A DNA stretch of 64,000 nucleotides from Marinobacter gudaonensis. GTDB taxonomy: Bacteria > Pseudomonadota > Gammaproteobacteria > Pseudomonadales > Oleiphilaceae. This document shows positions 12,901-22,793 of the stretch, piece after piece (the stretch's first letter is position 1; every line of letters starts with the position of its first letter). The DNA is taken from NCBI RefSeq assembly GCF_900115175.1, contig NZ_FOYV01000001.1, forward strand, positions 868,001 through 932,000, in the 5' to 3' direction. The notes under the pieces were generated by a model that ran no database searches, had not been told where the DNA came from, and saw nothing but the letters and a program-made list of their open reading frames with translations. The position numbers and the translations under genes were made by a program.

Positions 12901-13441
12901 TCACCCTTTACATGCAATTGCTCGATGAAGCGGTGCAGGCGATCCGGGAGGGCCGAACACCCAATGCTGACCTGCCCCTGAGCCACGGCACCGAAATGAA
13001 CCTGCGAATTCCGGCACTGATACCGGAAGATTACCTGCCGGATGTCCACAATCGACTGATGCTGTACAAGCGCATCGCCAGTGTTGAGGACCGGGATGCA
13101 TTAAAAGAACTTCAGGTTGAGATGATCGATCGGTTCGGATTATTACCGGAACCGGCCAAGAATCTCATACGCCAGACCGAGCTTCGGCTGCAGGCGGAGG
13201 CGCTTGGCATCGTCAAAGTCGACGCCGGCAAGGAGTGGGGGCGCTTCGAGTTCGGCAGTTCGACTCCGGTCGACCCCCTCGTGCTGGTTAAAAAAGTGCA
13301 ATCCGCTCCTGACCAGTACCGCCTCGAGGGAGCCAACAGCTTCCGTTTTCGGCTGAACGATACGACAACCGGTGGTAAACTCGACGGCATTTCGAGGATG
13401 CTTGCCGAACTGGCGCCGCCCGCCAGCGCCCCGGCTGGATC

Positions 13442-13445
<4 letters not shown>
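9912..13445 (+). CDS. mfd: Transcription-repair coupling factor Mfd
   Basis: DNA translocase (1177 aa) that removes RNA polymerase stalled at lesions and recruits UvrA. In order: a UvrB-like N-terminal region (to about 350); the CarD-like RNA-polymerase interaction domain near 505-560 (VVHIDHGVGRYLG ... LEYAGGSKLYVPVS); a superfamily-2 helicase core with Walker A GDVGFGKTE near 651 and DEEH box near 755; the RecG-like motor motifs including QLHQLRGRVGRS; and the C-terminal TRCF domain near 1030-1130. The ATG at 9912 has AGGAGA 14 nt upstream. The stop overlaps csiV by 4 bp (ATGA). Confidence 0.97.
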
Positions 13446-16279
<2,834 letters not shown>

Positions 16280-16303
16280 CGGATTCCTCGGTCTCAGTAA
16301 GGT

Positions 16304-16798
16304 TTAGCGGATTAGAACGGCCGTACCGGGCCTGACGCGATCAAACAGGTCAATCACATCGGCGTTGCGCATCCGAATACAGCCATGTGACAGCGGCACA
16401 CCCATGGGCTCGCTGTCCGGCGTGCCGTGAATGTATATGAACCGGCGAAAAGTATCGACTCCCGGGCCCCGGTTTTTTCCCCATTCCCGACCACAAAGCC
16501 AGAGAATGCGGGACAGGATCCAGTCCCGGCCTGGATGCTTATCGGCCAGCGCCGGCGTGTAGGTTTCGCCGGTAGGACGCCGCCCGCGAAACACGGTGCC
16601 GGATGGCAGACCGGCGCCGATCAGCGCGCGGATGAAATGCTGGCCACGGGGGGTGCAGCCACTGCCATCCCGTTCACCGGCGCCATTGCGGCCGGAGGAG
16701 ATGGAATAGACAGCCACAGGCCCGCAGTCACCGGCGCGAAGGGTCAGCTGCTGGCGTCCTAGATCAATGTCGATGCTTGGAGGTTGGGGATCGATCAC
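16304..16798 (-). CDS. L,D-transpeptidase (YkuD) family protein
   Basis: YkuD-domain protein (164 aa) with the catalytic signature IYIHGTP (His124) and SHGCIRM (Cys140). Such enzymes cross-link peptidoglycan or attach proteins to it. No signal peptide or membrane helix is visible, which is odd for a periplasmic enzyme and places it with the small cytosolic-looking YkuD proteins common in Pseudomonas and Marinobacter; export may use another route or the start may be wrong. The GTG start is preceded by AAGGGAG 11 nt upstream, and that ribosome-binding site lies in the arm of an imperfect 17-bp hairpin (16803-16838). Confidence 0.85.
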   Translation of the reverse strand: MIDPQPPSIDIDLGRQQLTLRAGDCGPVAVYSISSGRNGAGERDGSGCTPRGQHFIRALIGAGLPSGTVFRGRRPTGETYTPALADKHPGRDWILSRILWLCGREWGKNRGPGVDTFRRFIYIHGTPDSEPMGVPLSHGCIRMRNADVIDLFDRVRPGTAVLIR

Positions 16799-16802
16799 CG
16801 CT

Positions 16803-16838
16803 GGTCAGGCTCCCTTGATGGATCAGGGAAGCCTAACC
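16803..16838 (-). promoter_or_regulatory. Hairpin covering the L,D-transpeptidase ribosome-binding site
   Basis: Arms 16803-16819 and 16822-16838 are complementary at 14 of 17 positions, with two further G-U pairs in minus-strand RNA and a 2-nt loop. The ascending arm contains AAGGGAG, the presumed ribosome-binding site of the gene starting at 16798. No U-tract follows, so it is not a simple terminator. Confidence 0.45.
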
Positions 16839-16851
16839 GAGAGAGCGGAAC

Positions 16852-17529
16852 TCAGGCAACCGAGACCTTGGTGCTTGGGGGCGGGATGAGCATGGTGTCC
16901 TGTGCCTGCATGCCGGCTGCCAGGAACGGTACCAGCCGGGCGGCAATTTCCTGAACCGACGTTTCAACACCCAGCTTGTTCTGCAGGATATCCCGCAGGG
17001 CGTCGCTACTGGACATGGTGAACGCGGTGGCGCCCAGCATGAACTGGATCCGCCAGTAGCGGTCCACCGATGACAACTGGGGCGTGGCTTCCTTGAGCAG
17101 CCGCATGAACCGGCTGAACGGCTCGCTGTACTCCTGTTCAAGGAACTTCCGCAGATGGCCCTGGGACTGGGTGTAGGCCAGGCCCAGCAGACGCATGAAG
17201 ATGGAAATGCCCTTCTCGTTACGCTGAGGCATGCGTACGGCACTTTCTGTAAGGGCCCAGAGTGTCTGATTAAGCGTGGGTGGCGTGCCGTCACAGCGCG
17301 CTTCGAGATCATCAAACGCCTTTTCCAGAGTTGCCGAGAAAGGTGTCAGAAAGCGCGCAAAGACGGCATGAATCAGCGCGTTCTTTGAACCAAAGTGGTA
17401 ATTGACAGCAGCCAGATTTACTTTAGCCTTACTGGTTATCATTCGGAGCGAGGTTTCAGAGAAGCCACGCTCAGCGAACAGCTCCTCGGCTGCATCGAGA
17501 ATGCGATCGACCGTATCAGATTGCGCCAT
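16852..17529 (-). CDS. psrA: TetR-family regulator PsrA
   Basis: DNA-binding repressor/activator (225 aa) that senses long-chain fatty acids or acyl-CoA; in Pseudomonas it controls beta-oxidation genes, rpoS and itself. The N-terminal TetR helix-turn-helix runs from DRILDAAEELFAERGFSETSL to NLAAVNYHFGSKNAL. This domain is very close to P. aeruginosa PsrA as I recall it (same MAQS start and NLAAVNYHFGSK helix), and the C-terminal domain is the expected ligand-binding helical bundle. Two matches to the known PsrA operator lie directly upstream, supporting both the identity and autoregulation. The L,D-transpeptidase gene follows after 53 bp. Confidence 0.9.
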   Translation of the reverse strand: MAQSDTVDRILDAAEELFAERGFSETSLRMITSKAKVNLAAVNYHFGSKNALIHAVFARFLTPFSATLEKAFDDLEARCDGTPPTLNQTLWALTESAVRMPQRNEKGISIFMRLLGLAYTQSQGHLRKFLEQEYSEPFSRFMRLLKEATPQLSSVDRYWRIQFMLGATAFTMSSSDALRDILQNKLGVETSVQEIAARLVPFLAAGMQAQDTMLIPPPSTKVSVA

Positions 17530-17547
17530 CTTGTTTTAATGCCTCTA

Positions 17548-17562
17548 GCAAACGTCTGTTTC
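17548..17562 (-). promoter_or_regulatory. PsrA operator, gene-proximal copy
   Basis: GCAAACGTCTGTTTC contains CAAAC-N4-GTTTC, matching the published PsrA consensus (G/C)AAAC-N2-4-GTTT(G/C). It is 19 bp before the psrA start codon, a position that would block transcription. Confidence 0.65.
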
Positions 17563-17576
17563 AAACATACGTTTGA
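17561..17576 (-). promoter_or_regulatory. PsrA operator, gene-distal perfect copy
   Basis: TCAAACATACGTTTGA has perfect 6-bp inverted arms around four bases and fits CAAAC-N4-GTTTG exactly. It abuts the first operator, so two PsrA dimers could bind side by side. It also overlaps a TTGAAA -35-like hexamer on the minus strand. Confidence 0.8.
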
Positions 17577-17588
17577 AAGGCCTGCATG

Positions 17589-18482
17589 TCAAGTTCGTGG
17601 CGGGGGCTCGACAGCCACCTCATCCCAACCCCGATCAATCGCCTCCTGGTGTCCCTCGAAAAAGGCCTTCTCAACGCGCCCGTAGGCTTTCTCGGCTTCG
17701 AGCAAATAGATCAGGTACAGCCTCACATGCTCGCGCCGGGAGAGGTTCCTGGCCAGAATCCGGCTCTCCGAGAGCCTGAGCAGGTGACTGAACCGGGTGT
17801 TCCTGAGCGCCGGATTGAACTCGGCCATCTGTGCGCACTGCCAGATGAGGCCGTCATCTCCTTCAAGGCGGGCGATGTGCTGACGGGCCTCCCGCAGCAT
17901 ACGCCGGCGGGTAAGCACAAGGTCCAGGTACGAGGGTCTGGAGGTGTAAATCCGTCGGATGGCCGGCATGCCGAGCAGGAGGATGATCACAAACGCCCCG
18001 AACCCACCCCCGGCGATCCAGGCCGGCACAAAGCCGGTCAGCCCGCTCAGGAACACGACGGCCGCGATCAGGGCACTGAACAGCCAGAGATCCCGGTTTC
18101 GGCGGGCCAACGCCATGGCGTAATTGTCTGGCCAGCCACTCATGGCCAGAAGATCAAAATCCATCAGCAGTACCCGATCGCATTGCCGCAGCATAAGACG
18201 CAATTTCCGCTGCCGCGATTCCGCAAGCACACGCTCGACTTTTACATCGTTTCCGGCCTCAGCTTGTCCGCCGTCCTCTGCAGAGTCAGAAGACTTTTCG
18301 GGGCCGGCAGTCGTATCGGTCTTGCCGGTATCGACAGGCGCCTCGGCGGGTGACGACCCCTGCGTTTCCAGCGCGTCCCCATCAGCCGGCACAGGCACGG
18401 GATCGGCAGCACGGCCGGGCCGCAGCACGGGCGCCTGGGCAGGCCCCTTCGCTTGTGTCACATTGGTCTGGTTTTCGGCCAT
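17589..18482 (-). CDS. Unknown inner-membrane protein with disordered N-terminus
   Basis: I do not recognise this protein (297 aa from the ATG at 18482; a TTG 45 codons upstream is possible but would crowd the ribE promoter). The first 80 residues are rich in Ala, Pro, Glu and Asp and look disordered. A basic segment (ESRQRKLRLMLRQCDRVLL) precedes two adjacent transmembrane helices (LWLFSALIAAVVFLSGLTGF and the following Gly/Ala/Ile/Leu-rich stretch to PAI). The C-terminal 110 residues are charged and helical, with many Arg/Leu repeats. This suggests a two-pass inner-membrane protein with both ends in the cytoplasm. It reads toward psrA, ending 13 bp from the PsrA operators, and diverges from ribE. 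Confidence 0.7.
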   Translation of the reverse strand: MAENQTNVTQAKGPAQAPVLRPGRAADPVPVPADGDALETQGSSPAEAPVDTGKTDTTAGPEKSSDSAEDGGQAEAGNDVKVERVLAESRQRKLRLMLRQCDRVLLMDFDLLAMSGWPDNYAMALARRNRDLWLFSALIAAVVFLSGLTGFVPAWIAGGGFGAFVIILLLGMPAIRRIYTSRPSYLDLVLTRRRMLREARQHIARLEGDDGLIWQCAQMAEFNPALRNTRFSHLLRLSESRILARNLSRREHVRLYLIYLLEAEKAYGRVEKAFFEGHQEAIDRGWDEVAVEPPPRT

Positions 18483-18573
18483 GGCAGGCAGTCCGGAGCT
18501 TGGTTGATAAACGTCTATCGGCCACCGGCCGGGTTTCTTGAACCCCGTCTTGCCCGACTGCCGCTGCCCGACC

Positions 18574-18602
18574 TTGGCATTGCCGGGCGCGCTCGTTATC
18601 CT
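18574..18602 (+). promoter_or_regulatory. Candidate promoter of ribE
   Basis: TTGGCA (5 of 6), 17 nt, TATCCT (4 of 6), 50 bp before the ribE start. The leader is too short and too different to hold an FMN riboswitch, so no riboswitch control is apparent. Confidence 0.5.
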
Positions 18603-18652
18603 TTGCGCTCCCGCCAAAACGGCAGCCGCACATCAGTTCGGGAGGTCACCTC

Positions 18653-19273
18653 ATGTTTACAGGCATCGTTCAGGGTATCGCAACCGTCGAAGAGATCACC
18701 GCCCGGCCCGGCCTCAGCACGTTTGCCATTCGGCTGCCAGCAAAAAACACAGAAGGCGTCACGATTGGTGCCTCCGTGGCCATCAACGGCACCTGCCTGA
18801 CGGTGACCCGCCAGGAAGGCGACGTTCTGTTTTTCGATGCCATGCAGGAAACCCTGAGGCTGACCACCCTCGGCAACCTGGAAGCAGGCAACACCGTGAA
18901 TTTTGAGCGGGCCGCCCGAATCGGCGACGAGATTGGGGGGCACCTGCTCTCAGGCCATGTTCACACCACGGCACGGCTGGTCGAAATCCTGAGACCGGAA
19001 AATAACGTCACACTCTGGTTCGAGGTACCGGAGGCCTGGACTCGCTACATCTTTCCGAAAGGCTACATCGCGATCAATGGTGCCAGTCTTACCATTGGCG
19101 AGGTTAAGGGCAACCGGTTCAATGTCCACCTGATCCCCGAAACGCTGCGAGCCACCACCTTCGGCCGGGCCACCGAGGGTGAATGGGTCAATATCGAGAT
19201 CGACAGCCAGACCCAGACCATTGTCGACACCCTGGCCAGGCTGGGCTATGACCGCCCGGCCCCGACCCTTTGA
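18653..19273 (+). CDS. ribE: Riboflavin synthase
   Basis: Dismutates two molecules of 6,7-dimethyl-8-ribityllumazine to riboflavin and the pyrimidine precursor in the cytosol. The 206-aa chain holds two lumazine-binding repeats: the first starts MFTGIVQGIATV with INGTCLTV, and the second starts near residue 94 with GGHLLSGHVHTT and has INGASLTIGEV. Length and both repeats are complete. GGAGGT precedes the ATG. The gene stands alone, away from any ribD/ribBA/ribH cluster. It supplies the flavins the Nqr complex needs, but the neighbourhood gives no direct link. Confidence 0.95.
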   Translation: MFTGIVQGIATVEEITARPGLSTFAIRLPAKNTEGVTIGASVAINGTCLTVTRQEGDVLFFDAMQETLRLTTLGNLEAGNTVNFERAARIGDEIGGHLLSGHVHTTARLVEILRPENNVTLWFEVPEAWTRYIFPKGYIAINGASLTIGEVKGNRFNVHLIPETLRATTFGRATEGEWVNIEIDSQTQTIVDTLARLGYDRPAPTL

Positions 19274-19286
19274 GCAGACCGCCAAC

Positions 19287-20441
19287 TCAATCGTTGCTGG
19301 CCTCAAAAACCACGAATTTGGGGCTGGCATCCCGCTGTCGAACCCGGGCAAAGAATCGCTCAAGGCTGCGGTGATAGCCCAGATGCCGGTTGCCCACCAT
19401 CAGCAACCGACCGCCAGACGCGAGGCTGCGTGAGGCCTGGCCGAACAGCCTGAGGGCAATGTGATCCCCTACCACGCCGCCCTCATGAAACGGCGGATTG
19501 AGCAGGATCAGATCCCAGGGGCCCTGATTTTCCGGCACCCCGTCCCGGTGAACACACGACACCCGGGCACCGGGAAACGAACGGTCGACGTTGCACCGCG
19601 TGCTGAGCACCGCCTGGCTGGACACGTCGCTGAACGTCACCGCCAGCCCGGGACGCTGGCCCAACGCTGCCAGTCCCAGCACACCGTTGCCACAGGCGAG
19701 ATCCAGCACCCGGGTTTCCCCGGAGGCTGCGCCCGCAGCCTCAATCACGTGCGGCAATAGAAGTTGGCTGCCGATGTCCAACCGTTCACGGGCAAAGACC
19801 GCGGGCAACGCCTCGATGCGAGCGCAGCCGGCGACACCCTCATAACCCTTCCAGCATTCTGCCCAATCACCAAGCCGAGCCCGCCCTGGAGAACAGACAA
19901 TAACGCGAGCCTTCTTGCGTGCGGGAAGCACCTGGTCGGTCTGAACGGCCTTGGCAAAGACATCGACACTGCGATCGGGCAGATGCTTGATCATGCCCCC
20001 GGCCAGAAGCTGCGCGGAGTCCGTCATCACTTCGTTGAGCCAGCGCAGCAGCCACGCCAGATAATCCGCCTGCCGGGGAATGCGCATAATCACGAGATCG
20101 AAAGGACCCGTGGGTGGGTTAAGCCAGCTGTGAATCGACAGCGGAGGGCTCAGTTCCGGATTCTGCCGCCCGTTGTTCTCCAGGGCTTCCGGGAGCATGG
20201 CACTGTCGGCAACCACGGTCGGAGACAATGCCGACACGCCCAGGGTCAGCGCTCCGAACTGATCATCCACCACCAGAACCCGGGGCTGGCAGCCTTCGGC
20301 CAGCCTGTGCGCCTGCTCAATTAACAGTTCGTCAGCTGCATCCCAGGCACGCAATGCAGGGTCCGAGGTTCCCGGCCGGGTAAGTCGCAGTGAAAGCGGC
20401 AACATCGGAAGCGCCAGCTCGGCAGTTGTCATTTCGGGCAT
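19287..20441 (-). CDS. rlmG: 23S rRNA (guanine-N2) methyltransferase RlmG
   Basis: Predicted to methylate G1835 of 23S rRNA using S-adenosylmethionine. The 384-aa protein has the duplicated Rossmann architecture of the RlmG/RsmC family: a degenerate N-terminal half (about 1-190) and an active C-terminal half with DLACGNGVLGLAAL (SAM binding, about 243-256) and the catalytic NPPFHEGG (about 313). It is next to rsmC on the same strand but separated by 155 bp that hold an opposite-strand terminator. Two TAGAAT boxes on the minus strand (20489-20484 and 20475-20470) could serve as its own promoter. Confidence 0.88.
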   Translation of the reverse strand: MPEMTTAELALPMLPLSLRLTRPGTSDPALRAWDAADELLIEQAHRLAEGCQPRVLVVDDQFGALTLGVSALSPTVVADSAMLPEALENNGRQNPELSPPLSIHSWLNPPTGPFDLVIMRIPRQADYLAWLLRWLNEVMTDSAQLLAGGMIKHLPDRSVDVFAKAVQTDQVLPARKKARVIVCSPGRARLGDWAECWKGYEGVAGCARIEALPAVFARERLDIGSQLLLPHVIEAAGAASGETRVLDLACGNGVLGLAALGQRPGLAVTFSDVSSQAVLSTRCNVDRSFPGARVSCVHRDGVPENQGPWDLILLNPPFHEGGVVGDHIALRLFGQASRSLASGGRLLMVGNRHLGYHRSLERFFARVRQRDASPKFVVFEASND

Positions 20442-20569
20442 CCCGGAAGTGATTCGTCACAAAGCCGTCATTCTAGGCTGTTTATTCTAGAAATTAAGCC
20501 TAACGTTGAAAGTGTTCACTCTGAACACCCTTTTCCGGTTAGCTCCGTTGTTCTGGACGCCAACCCTTT

Positions 20570-20593
20570 GCCCCTTACCCCAGGGGCTTTTTT
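20570..20593 (+). terminator. Orphan plus-strand Rho-independent terminator
   Basis: GCCCCT TACCCC AGGGGC is followed directly by TTTTTT on the plus strand. The stem is perfect and the tail is uninterrupted, so it should work only for plus-strand transcripts. No plus-strand gene lies between ribE (ending 19273) and here; both neighbours, rlmG and rsmC, are on the minus strand. Structured DNA lies just upstream (20474-20528). Confidence 0.65.
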
Positions 20594-20596
20594 CGT

Positions 20597-21643
20597 TCAG
20601 GCCCTTCGAGATGCGCGATAAACAGTAAATCGTCGGTCTTCCCGCAGGCGCTCGACTGGCCCGACAAAGCGCTCAATCAAGGCCTCGTAGGGCAGAAAGC
20701 TGTTCGCCACAAGCCGCAGTTCTCCGCCGGGGGAAAGGTGCCCGGCCACGTCCCGCAGAAAACGTTCGGTCATTGACAGGTCGGTTTTGACACCGCTGTG
20801 AAAGGGGGGGTTGGTGACGATCGCCGGCCATTGCCCGGCAACCCCTGACAAGCCGTCCGAGGCCATAATTCGGCCCGAAACGTCGTTGCGCTGGTAGGTC
20901 GCCCTGGCGCACACCAGGGCCTGGGACTGCACATCCACGGCGTCCACCGTCACCGGCGGCTTGCCATGTTGCTTGCACCACTGGCTCAGCCAGGCGCCTA
21001 TCACGCCCGCCCCACAGGCAAAATCCAGAAGAGTACTGGCATGCAGAGGACGGTTGCTGAGCGTTTCCAGAAGCATCCGGGTACCCTCGTCCAACTCCCC
21101 GTTGCTGAAAATACCCGGCAGGCCTGCTACGTCGAGGGCCACGGACTCACATTCAACGGCAGTCCATTGCAACCAGTCCGCCAGGACAAATCCAGCGTGC
21201 CCGCGAATTCCGTTGGCGCACCAGACCTGGCAGTGCCGGGCACTGTCCACCTTTGCCGCCTGGGGAGCTACTGCACGGAGCTGCTTTACCGCGCCGGCCA
21301 CCCCTTCCTTTTTTTCGCCGACCAGCACCACACAACCGCCATCGCTGGCCAGCGATAACGCCAGGGCAAGACGCATGTCCAGCTCAGCTCGGGCCTTGGG
21401 GAGAAAAACCACCAGAGTGTCGAATGCGCCCTCGGCCAGGGCGGGATCTTCGTAGCCAAAAGCAATCTGCCAGTCAGCCTGCCCTGCCAGAGCGGCACAC
21501 ACGCCTGCATTCTCGCTCATGGCCAACCCGCCCTCGGGCAGATCTGCCAGGAGGGCGCGAGCCGTCACGCCGATCAAGGCGACCCGGCCGCGTAACAGGT
21601 GCCGGTTTCTGAGCAGGGCTTCGTGGGAATTGGGTAAAGACAT
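20597..21643 (-). CDS. rsmC: 16S rRNA (guanine-N2) methyltransferase RsmC
   Basis: Predicted to methylate G1207 of 16S rRNA. Like RlmG it has a degenerate N-terminal half and a catalytic C-terminal half with LDFACGAGVIGAWL (about 207-220) and TNPPFHSGVKTDL (about 274-286). The motif NPPFHSGVKT is characteristic of RsmC. I use the ATG at 21643 (348 aa); a TTG codon directly before it is less likely. The last bases abut the orphan terminator. Ribosomal RNA modification is a cytosolic late step of 30S assembly. Confidence 0.9.
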   Translation of the reverse strand: MSLPNSHEALLRNRHLLRGRVALIGVTARALLADLPEGGLAMSENAGVCAALAGQADWQIAFGYEDPALAEGAFDTLVVFLPKARAELDMRLALALSLASDGGCVVLVGEKKEGVAGAVKQLRAVAPQAAKVDSARHCQVWCANGIRGHAGFVLADWLQWTAVECESVALDVAGLPGIFSNGELDEGTRMLLETLSNRPLHASTLLDFACGAGVIGAWLSQWCKQHGKPPVTVDAVDVQSQALVCARATYQRNDVSGRIMASDGLSGVAGQWPAIVTNPPFHSGVKTDLSMTERFLRDVAGHLSPGGELRLVANSFLPYEALIERFVGPVERLREDRRFTVYRASRRA

Positions 21644-21751
21644 CAATCAACTGGTCCCGCTTGGCTATTACCGAGGCGGGCTACTTTACCCGGAAACAGT
21701 CCCCGCGTCTCCCGGGCAAGAGAGACGGTGCGGGAACAAGGTCGCCAGGGG

Positions 21752-21925
21752 TTACTTGTAGCGGGCCACAGTCCCGACCTTCAGGGCGTCCTCGGGCGAC
21801 ATGCCCCAATCTTCGGCCACTTGGGGTTCGGCGGCTTTACTGCCGTTGCCCCCGGACTGCCGACCGGTGGAGACCTCTTTACGCTGGCTGAGCGCTGTCA
21901 GGGCTTTCTGCATCAGTTCTTTCAT
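21752..21925 (-). CDS. Small hypothetical protein (57 aa)
   Basis: Short but convincing gene: the ATG at 21925 is preceded by GAGGAGGTGGATC, one of the best ribosome-binding sites in the window. The product starts MKELMQKALTALSQRK, is Gly/Ser/Glu-rich in the middle and ends EDALKVGTVARYK. It has no membrane segment, signal or cysteine. I do not recognise a family. It is 107 bp upstream of rsmC on the same strand and 110 bp downstream of the carbonic anhydrase gene, so it may be part of a loose minus-strand unit. Confidence 0.6.
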   Translation of the reverse strand: MKELMQKALTALSQRKEVSTGRQSGGNGSKAAEPQVAEDWGMSPEDALKVGTVARYK

Positions 21926-22035
21926 GATCCACCTCCTCGATACTACAGAACCGACTGTATCAAGAAGACGCGCCACGGGCTGTGATGACGCCGAGGGTCA
22001 CCAAGTGACGTTGGTCACGATTTTTTGACGCAATT

Positions 22036-22728
22036 TTACATTCTTTGGAGTGCTTTTTTCTGGCGCCCTGAGCGAACCGGGCGCTGCACAAGCTCCTCAA
22101 TGCTGGCGCGGCGGGCGGGTTCACGATCCTCCTCGCAGGCGATTGAAAGCCCCAGATCCCGGAGCACGCCGTCGCCAACGTCATACACAAAGCCGTGAAC
22201 GGTTAACGGCTGTCCGCGCAGCCAGGCTTCCTGAACAATGGCGTTCTGGCACACGTGTCCCACCTGCTCCACCACGTTCAGCTCGCACAGGCGATCCACC
22301 CGATCCTGAATGCTAGGTAGTGCATCGAGCACGTCCTGATGACGGTCACGCACGTCCTGAACATGGCGGAGCCAGTGGCTGATCAGCCCGAAGCCCTCGT
22401 TCAGCATGGCCGCACGTACCCCGCCGCAGCCGTAATGGCCCACAACCAGCACGTGCCTGACCTTGAGAACCTCAATGGCGAACTGCAGCACCGACAGACA
22501 ATTGAAATCGGTGTGCACCACCACGTTAGCCACGTTTCTGTGCACGAACAGCTCGCCCGGCAGCAGATCCACTATCTGGTTTGCGGGCACGCGGCTGTCC
22601 GCGCACCCGATCCAGAGATACTCCGGCGCCTGCTGGTTCGACAGGCGATGGAAAAACTGCGGGTCCCGGGCCTTGATACCATCCGCCCAGGCCCGGTTCT
22701 TCTCGAGAAGATGGTCAAGCTGTCCCAC
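22036..22728 (-). CDS. can: Beta-class carbonic anhydrase
   Basis: Zinc enzyme (230 aa) that interconverts CO2 and bicarbonate in the cytosol. The zinc and catalytic residues are all present: CADSR (Cys42, Asp44, Arg46) and HYGCGG (His98, Cys101). The chain resembles E. coli Can. The start is GTG with GAGGG about 9 nt upstream. It lies 65 bp downstream of the large glutamate dehydrogenase gene on the same strand. Confidence 0.93.
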   Translation of the reverse strand: MGQLDHLLEKNRAWADGIKARDPQFFHRLSNQQAPEYLWIGCADSRVPANQIVDLLPGELFVHRNVANVVVHTDFNCLSVLQFAIEVLKVRHVLVVGHYGCGGVRAAMLNEGFGLISHWLRHVQDVRDRHQDVLDALPSIQDRVDRLCELNVVEQVGHVCQNAIVQEAWLRGQPLTVHGFVYDVGDGVLRDLGLSIACEEDREPARRASIEELVQRPVRSGRQKKALQRM

Positions 22729-22793
22729 TGTCCGATTCCCTCATGTGTTTGGCGCCCGCCGATTGAACGGGAATACCGCAGTGAACGCAATAC

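Noticed and set aside
18483..18652. FMN riboswitch before ribE
   Set aside because: The leader after the candidate promoter is only about 45 nt and shows none of the conserved RFN segments.
21999..22027. GTGAC/GTCAC inverted repeat followed by T6 downstream of the carbonic anhydrase gene
   Set aside because: The stem is only 5 bp, the T-run is on the plus strand and no plus-strand gene ends here; several competing pairings exist.
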